A stretch of 64,000 nucleotides of DNA from Bacteroidota bacterium (GTDB taxonomy: Bacteria > Bacteroidota > Bacteroidia > Sphingobacteriales > Sphingobacteriaceae): contig JABDHD010000001.1 in assembly GCA_013285685.1 (NCBI GenBank), positions 1 to 64,000 of the forward strand, given 5' to 3'. Positions 33,821 to 41,809 of this stretch are shown here, piece by piece; the stretch's first letter is position 1, and each line of letters begins with the position of its first letter. The notes under the pieces are model-generated. The model was not told the DNA's origin, did no database searches, and was given only the letters and a program-made list of their open reading frames with translations. The translations under genes were made by a program, and so were the position numbers.

Positions 33821-36169
33821 CTATTTTTTCAATTCATCAATTTCAACCTGCGGCGCCAGTGCTCTGCTCACTTTTTCAACCGTAATGGTTTTTGCTAAGA
33901 CAAACGATTTGACCAACCTAATATCCTCGCTCGAAGCGGCGATCTTCACTGCATACTTCCCTGCGTCGGCTACCCAGGCGGAGGCATCTGTGTTAAACGA
34001 GGCAAGGTCTTTAGCATTTAGGGTGAAAGTTAACGTTTGCGATTCGCCTGGTTTTAACAAGCGTGTTTTGGCAAATCCTTTTAATTCTTCGGACGGCTTG
34101 TCCAGTTGTCTTTTTGGTGCGGTCAAATATAGTTCAGCCACTTCCCGGCCCGCTACCTTACCGGTATTGATGATGGTAACCGCAGCGGTTAATTTCCTGT
34201 TGAAGGTTGCGCTGCTTAAGGTGAGCTTTGCGTAGGAAAACCTCGTATACGAGAGGCCATACCCAAACTCATAAGCAGGTTTCACCTTAAATGTATTGTA
34301 GTAACGGTAGCCTACATAAATGCCCTCCTGATACGTTACTTCCGCTGGTACCGACCTGCCCATCATACCGTTAGTGGCTTTTTCAGGAAATTCCTTGCCG
34401 GGGAAGTTTTTGGCCGATGGTACGTCGCTGTAAGACGCCGGGAAAGTAGTTGCCAACTTACCGGAGGGGTTCACTTTTCCACTTAAAACATCAGCGATAG
34501 CATTTCCACCTTCTTCACCCGGTTCCCAGGCCAGCAATATCGCGTCTACCTTATCGCGAAAGGTGGTAACATCAATCACCCCGCCGATATTCAGTACGGC
34601 GATAACCGGTTTATGTTTTGCATGGAAAGCGTCAGCAACCTCGTTTATCATCTCAGTTTCCTGGCTGGTTAACGCATAGTCGCCGTCTATTTTGCGGTCG
34701 TTACCCTCGCCGGCGTTTCTGCCGATGTACACAATAGCTATATCCGATGCATCAGCTTTTTGCGCCGCGCTGGCATCATCAACCTCGTACTCAGGAGCAA
34801 ACGGCGTAGGGTTCATGATCTCCTGCAGCAAACCCTTTTTGGGGTGCTTTGCGGCATAATTGGCAAGGTAATCCCTATAGCTTTTTTCAAGGGTTGCGTC
34901 AACCTTATAACCGGCGTTCGCCAGTCCTTCAGCCAGCGAAATGGCGTACGGTTTGTTCACGTCGCCGCTGCCGGTGCCGCCAGTAATAAGGTCGTAACCA
35001 TGCGTGCCAAATAGCGCAACCGAAGCGCCGCTGTGCGCAGGGAGGGTACTTCCCGCATTTTTCAATAAAATCATACTCTCCGCAGCTGCCGTTCGCGCTA
35101 CGCGGGCATGCGCCTTCAGGTCGGCTTTGTTCGGATAATTATAACCTTTAGCAGTAAGCGTTTTCAGCATTACATTCAAAATACCTTCAACGTTTTTATC
35201 CAGTACCGCTTCTGAAAGTTTCCCGCTTTTTACCGCATCCATCAGGGCTTTTATCTGCGGCGGCGAACCAGGCATCAGCAGGTTGTTACCCGCCTGCATT
35301 TGCGCCACGGCATCTTTGCCGCCAAACCAATCGGTCATTACAAAGCCCTTAAAACCCCAGTCGTTACGCAATATTTTGGTGATCAGGTCATAGCTTTCCG
35401 AAGTGTACGTGCCATTAATGAGGTTATAAGAGCTCATTATTGCCCATGGCTGCGATTTTTTTACAGCGATCTCGAAGTTACGAAGGTATATTTCGCGCAA
35501 AGCACGTTGGCTGATGATCTCGTTAACCGAGTTGCGGTTGGTTTCCTGGTTATTTGCCGCAAAATGCTTCAGCGTTGCGCCTACTCCCTGCGATTGTATG
35601 CCATTAATAATTGCCGCAGCCGACGATCCGGATATGAGGGGGTCCTCCGAATAATATTCAAAGTTTCGTCCCCCCAGGGGATTACGGTGTATGTTGGCGC
35701 CGGGGCCCAATATAAAGTCGATGCCGTAAGCTTTAATTTCTTCGCCGAATGCAACGCCTACCCGGTGTATCAATGTGGTATCCCAGCTTGATGCCAGCAA
35801 TGTGCCCACCGGCCATGCTGTGGAGAATGCGTTAGCGGCCGAGTCTTTAGCGGTCATCGCCCATCGGTGAATACCCGAAGGGCCATCGGCCATGCTTACC
35901 GATGGTATGCCGAACTTTGGGATTGGGATAGTATGGCCCGAAACGGCAAAAATTTTGTCAGGTGTATTATCATTTGACCCCATGTTAAGCCCGGGCAATG
36001 AAAAACCTTTGCCCACTACTATCTTCACCTTATCTTCAAGGCTCATATGCTTCACAATCTCCTTAACCGGATCTTTGCCGAATTGCGGCAAGCCCCCCTG
36101 TGCCAATACACTTTGCCCAATAAAAAGCAATGCCGTACCCGCAAAGCCGGCAATAGTTAGTTTTTTCAT
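33821..36169 (-). CDS. Secreted GH3 beta-glucosidase-type glycosidase
   Basis: This 782-residue exported enzyme has a signal peptide ending near VLAQ. The (beta/alpha)8 domain (about 35-340) includes KHFAANNQETNRN and the nucleophile Asp in GFVMTDWFGG. An alpha/beta sandwich domain (about 385-610) and a C-terminal fibronectin-III-like domain (about 660-750, GYGLSYTRFSYA then VAELYLTAP) follow. It releases terminal beta-linked sugars, probably glucose or xylose. It follows the small secreted protein by 25 bp and precedes the GH2 gene by 40 bp, so the three form one operon. The operon start faces the Nudix-type regulator across two operator-like palindromes. Confidence 0.93.
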   Translation of the reverse strand: MKKLTIAGFAGTALLFIGQSVLAQGGLPQFGKDPVKEIVKHMSLEDKVKIVVGKGFSLPGLNMGSNDNTPDKIFAVSGHTIPIPKFGIPSVSMADGPSGIHRWAMTAKDSAANAFSTAWPVGTLLASSWDTTLIHRVGVAFGEEIKAYGIDFILGPGANIHRNPLGGRNFEYYSEDPLISGSSAAAIINGIQSQGVGATLKHFAANNQETNRNSVNEIISQRALREIYLRNFEIAVKKSQPWAIMSSYNLINGTYTSESYDLITKILRNDWGFKGFVMTDWFGGKDAVAQMQAGNNLLMPGSPPQIKALMDAVKSGKLSEAVLDKNVEGILNVMLKTLTAKGYNYPNKADLKAHARVARTAAAESMILLKNAGSTLPAHSGASVALFGTHGYDLITGGTGSGDVNKPYAISLAEGLANAGYKVDATLEKSYRDYLANYAAKHPKKGLLQEIMNPTPFAPEYEVDDASAAQKADASDIAIVYIGRNAGEGNDRKIDGDYALTSQETEMINEVADAFHAKHKPVIAVLNIGGVIDVTTFRDKVDAILLAWEPGEEGGNAIADVLSGKVNPSGKLATTFPASYSDVPSAKNFPGKEFPEKATNGMMGRSVPAEVTYQEGIYVGYRYYNTFKVKPAYEFGYGLSYTRFSYAKLTLSSATFNRKLTAAVTIINTGKVAGREVAELYLTAPKRQLDKPSEELKGFAKTRLLKPGESQTLTFTLNAKDLASFNTDASAWVADAGKYAVKIAASSEDIRLVKSFVLAKTITVEKVSRALAPQVEIDELKK

Positions 36170-36194
36170 ATCCGTTTTTAATAGAATCGCTTGT

Positions 36195-36614
36195 TTAGTG
36201 AGTTTCTTTTACCCGCACACCTACTGCATCAAACATGCCCATCAGGCTGCCCTTAACATTGTCGGCATCAACCGGCTCCAGCGTAAGTGTAACGTCGTAG
36301 CTTTGAATGGTGAAAGCGGCGGTAATGGTTTTGTCTTTTTCATCAATGGAGGTTATTTTCGTCATTTCTTTACCAGTCGTGTCCTGCACGGCGCCGGTTA
36401 ATTTGCCGTCTTTGCGTTCAATAACAAAAGTTAATTTCGCATCGCCATTGGGTGTTCCTTTCACTACAACATTCCATTTGCCGGGGAAATAATCGGCGGC
36501 GGGAGCAGCGGCAGGAGCCTGCGATGGCGGGGGCGGAGGCGTGGTTTGTGCGTTAGCAGCGAACGAGATGAATAGCCCGGCGACCACGGTAAAAATTAGA
36601 CTGATCTTTTTCAT
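36195..36614 (-). CDS. Small secreted protein, first gene of the GH3-GH2 operon
   Basis: This 139-residue exported protein has a signal peptide ending near ANAQ, a Pro/Ala-rich linker (TTPPPPPSQAPAAAPAA) and a small beta-rich domain starting FPGKWNVVV. The domain has alternating strands such as KLTFVIERKDGKLTGAVQD and a hydrophobic core typical of small eight-stranded barrels. No known catalytic motif is seen. It may bind a lipid or sugar; the function is unknown. As the first gene of the operon it is directly behind the promoter and operator region at 36646-36697. Confidence 0.8.
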   Translation of the reverse strand: MKKISLIFTVVAGLFISFAANAQTTPPPPPSQAPAAAPAADYFPGKWNVVVKGTPNGDAKLTFVIERKDGKLTGAVQDTTGKEMTKITSIDEKDKTITAAFTIQSYDVTLTLEPVDADNVKGSLMGMFDAVGVRVKETH

Positions 36615-36645
36615 GATTTTTTTGTTTTAATAGTTGGTTTTTAAT

Positions 36646-36666
36646 ATTGCGTATTTTTGACGGAAT
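36646..36666. promoter_or_regulatory. Operator-like palindrome O1
   Basis: The sequence is ATTGCGTA-N5-GACGGAAT. Both arms fit the half-site ATTNCGTA, read on opposite strands. It lies immediately downstream of the predicted -7 box of the GH3-GH2 operon (minus strand), so binding there should block transcription. Confidence 0.55.
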
Positions 36667-36697
36667 AAAAGTAAAGTTGTTACATCGCATTTGCAAA
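36666..36697 (-). promoter_or_regulatory. Putative promoter of the GH3-GH2 operon
   Basis: On the minus strand TTTG (36694-36697) is followed after 20 bp by TACTTTTA (36666-36673), one mismatch from TAnnTTTG. It is about 50 bp upstream of the first ATG (36614). Confidence 0.45.
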
Positions 36698-36699
36698 TT

Positions 36700-36720
36700 A
36701 TTCCGTATTTTTTACGTAAT
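36700..36720. promoter_or_regulatory. Operator-like palindrome O2
   Basis: The sequence is ATTCCGTA-TTTTT-TACGTAAT, with half-sites ATTCCGTA and ATTACGTA. The centre is 54 bp from O1, about five helical turns. It covers the expected -33 region of the regulator's own promoter. Confidence 0.6.
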
Positions 36721-36731
36721 GATATTTTTTT

Positions 36732-36739
36732 TACATTTG
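36732..36739 (+). promoter_or_regulatory. -7 box (TACATTTG) for the Nudix-type regulator
   Basis: This is a full match to TAnnTTTG, 50 bp before the regulator ATG and 11 bp after O2. No good TTTG is visible at the -33 position, where O2 lies, which suggests the promoter is weak or regulated. Confidence 0.5.
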
Positions 36740-36789
36740 CAAAGCACAGGTCACATTGTTGTTTAGGATTTATTGTCCCCCGAAAAATT

Positions 36790-37560
36790 ATGGAACAGGA
36801 AGACGCTGACTTTTTTTTGAACACTGGCCAATTTCTCTACAATGTTGGGGTCGACAATGTAATATTCGGTTATCATGAAAAGGAACTGAAAGTATTGCTG
36901 CAGCAGCCCATCCCCCTTGACAAGTGGACGGTAACGGGCGGCTATATCAAAAGGACAGAATCCATCGAGGAAGCGGCCAACCGGATCGCTTTCCTGCGAA
37001 CCGGCTTGAAAGGTCTTTTCTTCCAGCAATTCCGTTCCTTTGGGAACCCGGACCGGTCTAAAGACAATGGGCTAACTGCCGCACATTTGAAGAAAATGAC
37101 CGGCTTGGATGTCCCCGAAGATTCGTGGATATTTGATTATTTTGTGTCGGTAGCCTTTTATACGCTAACAGAGTTTTCGAAAGTCGAACCAAAGAAAGGT
37201 GAACTGGAGGCCGATTGCCAATGGTGGCCGGTAAGCGACCTGCCGCCAATTATGTTTGATCATGCGATGATCATCGCCGAAGCGCTGAAGGCCCTGCGCC
37301 TGCATATTGCACATTACCCAATAGGATACGAATTGCTCGAAGAGAAATTTACCTTACCGGAGATACACAGCCTGTACGAAACCATCCTGGGTAAGTCGCT
37401 CGATGACCGGAATTTCGCCAAGCGTTTAATGGCAACCGGCATCATTATTAAATTAAATGAAACGAAGAAGATTGGCGCGCACAGGTCGCCGTTCCTTTAT
37501 AAATTCGACAAAGAAAAGTACGCAGAAGGGTTAAAAAGCGGTGTGGCATTGGCGTTTTAA
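36790..37560 (+). CDS. Nudix-fold transcriptional regulator with degenerate Nudix box (NrtR/AraR-like)
   Basis: This 256-residue protein combines an N-terminal Nudix-like domain (about 15-165) and a C-terminal winged helix (about 180-256, FTLPEIHSLYETILGKSLDDR then GAHRSPFLYKFD). This is the architecture of NrtR-family regulators, a group that in Bacteroidota includes sugar-sensing AraR. The Nudix box starts normally (G51, E57, R65) but the metal-binding glutamates are replaced: I66, L69 and R70. It should therefore bind a ligand and not hydrolyse it. I use the ATG at 36790; the open frame from 36691 would run through the promoter. It diverges from the GH3-GH2 operon with two palindromes in between, and probably represses both transcripts until the sugar is present. 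Confidence 0.85.
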   Translation: MEQEDADFFLNTGQFLYNVGVDNVIFGYHEKELKVLLQQPIPLDKWTVTGGYIKRTESIEEAANRIAFLRTGLKGLFFQQFRSFGNPDRSKDNGLTAAHLKKMTGLDVPEDSWIFDYFVSVAFYTLTEFSKVEPKKGELEADCQWWPVSDLPPIMFDHAMIIAEALKALRLHIAHYPIGYELLEEKFTLPEIHSLYETILGKSLDDRNFAKRLMATGIIIKLNETKKIGAHRSPFLYKFDKEKYAEGLKSGVALAF

Positions 37561-37828
37561 CCATTGCTGACCATGGCGGGTTTTCCTGCCCGCAGGCCCC
37601 TTGTGGTTGCTCGGAATTTACCACGCGCGCCGGTCGATTAAATATTGATCGATTGACGAGGGGTGTCATCCCAGGTGGTTTATCTGAAAATCTGGGTACC
37701 CGCGACAGGCCAGCCCGGGTTTTCAATCCCACGCATTCTGTAAACTAACCTCAGAATTATTCACAAGAGGCGCCAACTTATGCCAGGGTTAAACGAATAT
37801 GGCGTTCATTTCACTGTTCAAAAGTGTT

Positions 37829-37848
37829 CAAAAAAGAGCGGCGCTCTT
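37829..37848 (-). terminator. Rho-independent terminator for the PgpH-type gene
   Basis: On the minus strand AAGAGCG-C-CGCTCTT is followed directly by a run of T residues. It lies 84 bp after the stop of the 7TM-HD gene. Confidence 0.55.
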
Positions 37849-37863
37849 CTTTGAATCAAGAAG

Positions 37864-37904
37864 TCACGAACCAGGAAGCTTTTTTCTCTTTTCGTGATTC
37901 CTGG
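37864..37904. repeat. Two interleaved perfect 7-bp inverted repeats (pseudoknot-like order)
   Basis: The order is TCACGAA, CCAGGAA, 13-bp spacer, TTCGTGA, TTCCTGG. The first pairs with the third and the second with the fourth, which gives H-type pseudoknot topology in RNA. An alternative is a relic of a short-period repeat in which the same two heptamers alternate on both strands. Confidence 0.45.
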
Positions 37905-37931
37905 CCCTCGTTCTATCCTGCAAAAAAACCC

Positions 37932-39995
37932 CTAATAATCAATACGCACGTGGTAAATGCTCATCAGCATGCGCTTAAAAATGGTTTTAATGGTTTCGAT
38001 TTCTTTTAGGGTGATGTTGCTGTCGCTCAGCTGGTTCTGGTCGAGTTTGTATTTGACGATACGGTCGACCAAATCGTCAATGGATTTTTCATCGGGTTCC
38101 TTAAGGGCGCGTGAGGCAGCTTCGACGGAATCGGCAAGCATTAAAACGCCTGTCTCTTTGGAAAATGGTATCGGGCCCGGGTAGCGGAAGGTATTTTCAT
38201 CCACAAATTTCTCGGGGAAATTCTTTAAAAACGACTGGTAAAAATAGTCAACCCGGGTATCGCCGTGGTGCGTGCGGATAAAGTCGATCACAATCTCCGG
38301 GATATTGGCTTTTCGGGCCAGCTCCACCCCTTTCCGCACATGGCCGATGATAATTTGGGCGCTTTCCTGGTACTGGAGACGGTCGTGCGGGTTAAAACCA
38401 CTTTGGTTCTCGATAAAATACAGCGGATTTTCCAGTTTGCCAATGTCGTGATACAATGCCCCGGCCCTAACCAGCAGGGCGTTGCCACCGATGGTATAAA
38501 TGGCATTTTCGGCCAAATTGGCTACCTGCAGCGAGTGCTGAAAAGTACCCGGCGCCGAAAAAGCCATTTCGCGCAATAGCGGTGCATTTGTATTGGTAAG
38601 CTCGATCAGGGTTATATCGGAAGTAATGGCAAATACCTTTTCAAACAGGTAAATAAGCGGGTAGGCCAGCAGCGTGAGGAGCACGCTCACCACGAACGGC
38701 AGAAAGTCCATCCAGTCTATCGTCCTGAGGCTGCCCTCGCGGATGAAGGATATCCCCAAAAAAGCAGCAAAATATGTAGCGGTAATAATCAGCGCCGAGA
38801 TGAGGAATTGCTCGCGGCGGATGAGGTTTTTGATGCTATAGATGGAAACCATCCCCGCTGTAAGCTCAAAATAAGCAAATTCAAAGCTATTCGGCACAAA
38901 AAAGCCCGCGATGAGCACCACCAGCAGATGTATATTTAGCGCCAGGCGGGTATCAAACAGGATGCGGATAATGATGGGCACAATGCAATACGGGATATAG
39001 TACAGGTTGGGCAGCTCCAGTTTGATAGCCATAGAGAGCGCAAATAGCATCGCTGTAACCACCAGCAGGATAAGGCTCACCAGGCGGTTATCCTCGTATA
39101 TATCCCTGCGGAAAAGGTACAAAAACACCATTAAAAGGGTGATCATTATGCCGACCAGCAAAAACTGGCCAATCAAAACCAGGCGTGGATCGCCCGTGGT
39201 GCGGACGTTATCTTCAAAAGCTTTTTTATAGGATTGGAGTTTTTGGTATACCTCGTCGTTCACTACGGAACCTTTCGCCACGATCACCTCCCCTTTTTGC
39301 ACCATGCCACGGGTTGTCGAAAGCCCATCTACGGCTTCTTTTTCAAGGCGCGAGGTTAGCTTATTATCAAAAGTTAAATTGGGCTGCAGCCGGTTGCTGA
39401 TCAGGTCGAGTAAAAAGGCTTTGTCCAGGTCTGTTCGCTCGCTTAAAACACGATCGCAGTAAGCAAGGGCCTGCTCTTTTGTAAAAATATCCGCCGTATT
39501 TTTTTCAGTGGCAACATTTTTACTTAAAATAGTCACCTGGTAGTTTTCGGCGCCTTGCTGGTATTTGGCATTCAGGTTTACTACGCCTTTATCATAAACA
39601 TCCTTCAGCAGCTGATCGCCCTCATCCAGGTATTCGCTGCGCTGACCGTCTCTAAATCCGGCAGTGTGCCATTTGACTGCGAGGTCGCTTTTAAATCCAT
39701 CGCGCTCGCGATTGCTGAGTTCATCGTCCAATTGATAAATGGGCGTTATGCTGGCCAACACCGCCCTTTCATCATTTTCAATTTCCTGCTGTGATTTTAA
39801 AATGGCAAAGTTATACGGCGAGATGAGTTCCTTCTCGTTCCAAATCTTCCCTTTCTCAATATCGTAGCTAAATTTTGCCTGTTTTGGCAGGGTTAAAACA
39901 ATTGCGCAAACGCTCACCAAAGTCATCAAAAATTTAACGTTGCGGGAGTATTTGCGGAGTATTGCCTTTTGGCGTGTGGTAGCCGTTTTTGCCAT
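37932..39995 (-). CDS. PgpH-type 7TM-HD family hydrolase (putative c-di-AMP phosphodiesterase)
   Basis: This 687-residue membrane protein has one N-terminal helix (about 22-42) and an extracytoplasmic 7TMR-HDED domain (about 45-265). A 7TM region (about 275-465) follows, then a cytosolic HD domain with AGALYHDIGKLENP (His-Asp), an FNPHDR segment and FIRTHHGDTRV. PgpH enzymes of this architecture cleave cyclic di-AMP to pApA, controlling osmolyte and cell-wall balance. The family is found in Firmicutes and Bacteroidota. The gene appears to be monocistronic. The HD metal ligands look intact, so it should be active. Confidence 0.9.
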   Translation of the reverse strand: MAKTATTRQKAILRKYSRNVKFLMTLVSVCAIVLTLPKQAKFSYDIEKGKIWNEKELISPYNFAILKSQQEIENDERAVLASITPIYQLDDELSNRERDGFKSDLAVKWHTAGFRDGQRSEYLDEGDQLLKDVYDKGVVNLNAKYQQGAENYQVTILSKNVATEKNTADIFTKEQALAYCDRVLSERTDLDKAFLLDLISNRLQPNLTFDNKLTSRLEKEAVDGLSTTRGMVQKGEVIVAKGSVVNDEVYQKLQSYKKAFEDNVRTTGDPRLVLIGQFLLVGIMITLLMVFLYLFRRDIYEDNRLVSLILLVVTAMLFALSMAIKLELPNLYYIPYCIVPIIIRILFDTRLALNIHLLVVLIAGFFVPNSFEFAYFELTAGMVSIYSIKNLIRREQFLISALIITATYFAAFLGISFIREGSLRTIDWMDFLPFVVSVLLTLLAYPLIYLFEKVFAITSDITLIELTNTNAPLLREMAFSAPGTFQHSLQVANLAENAIYTIGGNALLVRAGALYHDIGKLENPLYFIENQSGFNPHDRLQYQESAQIIIGHVRKGVELARKANIPEIVIDFIRTHHGDTRVDYFYQSFLKNFPEKFVDENTFRYPGPIPFSKETGVLMLADSVEAASRALKEPDEKSIDDLVDRIVKYKLDQNQLSDSNITLKEIETIKTIFKRMLMSIYHVRIDY

Positions 39996-40109
39996 CGATA
40001 TGTTTAACCCTCCAAAAATAACATAATTTCTGCTTTGTGCATTTTTTTGTTGCTTTTATCAAAAGAAATATGATAGCTTTGTGATATCAATTTAAAATCA
40101 AAAAATGCC

Positions 40110-40967
40110 ATGAATACAGAGAAAATTATAAACCCTCCGTCGGGCTATGCGGCCTTCGCTTTATTTTTAATATTGCTGGCTGCAAGCATTGGAGCGATGG
40201 CCGTCGAAATGTTTGCCATTGGCGTTACAGCAGCGCTTGTCAACTTTATTTTGGTACTGCCGGGGCTGGTTATCGTTAACCCGAATGAATCGAAAGTACT
40301 TACGCTTTTTGGAAAGTATGTAGGCACCGTAAAGCAGGACGGCTTTTATTGGGTAAACCCCTTCACCGTTAAGAAAAAGGTATCCCTAAGGGCCTTTAAC
40401 CTTAACGGCCAGCAATTAAAGGTAAATGACAAGGTTGGTAACCCGATTGAAATTGCAGCCGTAATTGTTTGGCAGATCACTGAAACCGCCAAAGCAGTTT
40501 TTGCCGTTGAAAACTACCTGCAGTATGTCAACATACAAAGTGAAGCGGCGGTAAGGCATTTGGCAAATTCATTCCCCTATGACAATATCGAGGACGAAAA
40601 CGCCACGATCACGCTTCGCGGCGGGGCCGAGCAGGTGAGTGTATTGCTTGAAAAAGAACTGAATGAGCGCCTCGACCGTGCGGGTATTACCGTTTTAGAG
40701 GCCAGGATATCGCACCTTGCCTACGCACCCGAAATTGCGCACACGATGTTGCAACGGCAGCAGGCCTCAGCCATTATTTCGGCGCGCAGGCTGATCGTCG
40801 AGGGAGCTGTTGGAATGGTTGAAATGGCCCTGGCACGACTATCCGAAAAGAAAATAGTTGAACTTGATGAAGAGCGTAAAGCCGCTATGGTAAGCAACCT
40901 GCTGGTAGTTTTATGCGGTGACCGCAGCGTGAACCCCGTAGTTAATACCGGCACGCTATATCATTAA
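40110..40967 (+). CDS. SPFH (band 7) domain protein
   Basis: This 285-residue protein has two hydrophobic segments near its N-terminus (about 12-32 and 34-52, [20 protein letters not shown] and the next) and an SPFH domain (about 55-230). Typical traits are [42 protein letters not shown] and [22 protein letters not shown], then an alanine/arginine-rich helix ([25 protein letters not shown]). SPFH proteins form membrane scaffolds and often hold other membrane proteins. It is followed at 5 bp by an unknown protein and then a ribbon-helix-helix protein, so the three appear to be one operon. Confidence 0.88.
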   Translation: MNTEKIINPPSGYAAFALFLILLAASIGAMAVEMFAIGVTAALVNFILVLPGLVIVNPNESKVLTLFGKYVGTVKQDGFYWVNPFTVKKKVSLRAFNLNGQQLKVNDKVGNPIEIAAVIVWQITETAKAVFAVENYLQYVNIQSEAAVRHLANSFPYDNIEDENATITLRGGAEQVSVLLEKELNERLDRAGITVLEARISHLAYAPEIAHTMLQRQQASAIISARRLIVEGAVGMVEMALARLSEKKIVELDEERKAAMVSNLLVVLCGDRSVNPVVNTGTLYH

Positions 40968-40972
40968 TAGAA

Positions 40973-41512
40973 ATGGGAAATTTAAGCGTTTTTGACCCCT
41001 GGCACGCCGGCGAACTTACCGTAGCAACCTTCGGTAAGCTTAGCGCAATATTTACCCTGGCTGATGAGATAAAGAACTACGCTGAGATGATCTACCCCGG
41101 GAACCGGCAGTTTATTGCCACAATAAATTCGGCGCAGCGCAGTTGGACGCTGCATTCAGGCAAAAATTTCTTTGCAAGGGATATCTTTATAAATGATGCT
41201 TCAACTAATCAACAGGCAGCGGTTGTAAAAACCTCCGCTTTCCTGGCGCGGATAAGCATTCATTTCGCTGACGGGCAAATTTTCAATCTTAAGTATCCTA
41301 CGGTGTTTTCAAAAACACAGCGCTGGTACAACGACCAATTCGGCAATGTATTGACAACAGCGGGGAAGAAATTCACCACCCAGCCAAAACTGAAGGTGAT
41401 ACCCGGTCAAAGCGCTTTTAAAAATAGCGATCAGCTTATGCTGATGATCTTCATAAGTGTCCATATGGTTTATATGCGCAAGGTGTACACCGGATTTGTT
41501 GACGATAAATAA
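40973..41512 (+). CDS. Unknown 179-aa protein in the SPFH cassette
   Basis: I do not recognise this family. It has no signal peptide. Its N-terminal part is mixed helix and strand (FGKLSAIFTLADEIKNYAEM, then SAQRSWTLHSGKNFF). The C-terminal part contains a hydrophobic stretch (DQLMLMIFISVHMVYM, about 152-167) that could be a membrane or buried helix. It begins 5 bp after the SPFH stop, and its TAA overlaps the ATG of the next gene. That arrangement suggests tight co-expression with both neighbours. Confidence 0.75.
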   Translation: MGNLSVFDPWHAGELTVATFGKLSAIFTLADEIKNYAEMIYPGNRQFIATINSAQRSWTLHSGKNFFARDIFINDASTNQQAAVVKTSAFLARISIHFADGQIFNLKYPTVFSKTQRWYNDQFGNVLTTAGKKFTTQPKLKVIPGQSAFKNSDQLMLMIFISVHMVYMRKVYTGFVDDK

Positions 41513-41679
41513 TGGCGGAAAAGAAAGCATTCATATTGCGGATAAATCCGGAGGTTTTGAAAGAGATCGAAACCTGGGCGGGCGATGAATTCAGGAGCAC
41601 GAATGGGCAGATTGAGTATTTATTGCAACAGGCCCTGCATGAGCGTAAGAAAAAAATTAAGAAAAGTCCTAAGTCTTAA
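41512..41679 (+). CDS. Arc-type ribbon-helix-helix small protein
   Basis: This 55-residue basic protein has the ribbon-helix-helix pattern of Arc/MetJ repressors: a beta-strand KAFILRINPEVLKEIETWAG, then helix A, helix B (TNGQIEYLLQQALHERK) and a lysine-rich tail. The start overlaps the previous stop by one base (TAATG). Similar proteins are often annotated as Arc-family DNA-binding or HicB-type antitoxins. Here it may repress its own operon with the SPFH gene. No toxin-like partner is visible. Confidence 0.75.
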   Translation: MAEKKAFILRINPEVLKEIETWAGDEFRSTNGQIEYLLQQALHERKKKIKKSPKS

Positions 41680-41758
41680 GTCGAAAGTTCTAAGTCCAAA
41701 GCATATTTAATTATGACTTTCGATTTAAGACTTTGTACTTAATATGCACGCATAGCAA

Positions 41759-41786
41759 ATTGATCGCCTGAAAAAGCCTAACTTTG
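41759..41786 (+). promoter_or_regulatory. Putative promoter of the thiolase gene
   Basis: TAACTTTG at 41779-41786 is a full match to TAnnTTTG, 24 bp before the thiolase ATG. The upstream ATTG at 41759-41762, 16 bp away, would be a weak -33 box. The preceding 41680-41750 consists of degenerate AAGTCTTAAGTC / GACTTTCGATTTAAGAC repeats. Confidence 0.45.
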
Positions 41787-41809
41787 TCTGTCCAAATTTA
41801 TATCGTTAC

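Larger units (their letters stand above)
37561..37931. other. Convergent intergenic region with terminator and interleaved inverted repeats
   Basis: These 371 bp lie between the convergent regulator and PgpH-type genes, and hold no gene. They contain a terminator on the minus strand (37829-37848) and two interleaved 7-bp inverted repeats (37864-37904), both listed separately. Nothing else stands out. Confidence 0.5.

Noticed and set aside
40110-41679. Classic toxin-antitoxin operon
   Set aside because: The ribbon-helix-helix protein resembles antitoxins, but neither partner resembles a known toxin, so I kept it as an undefined cassette.
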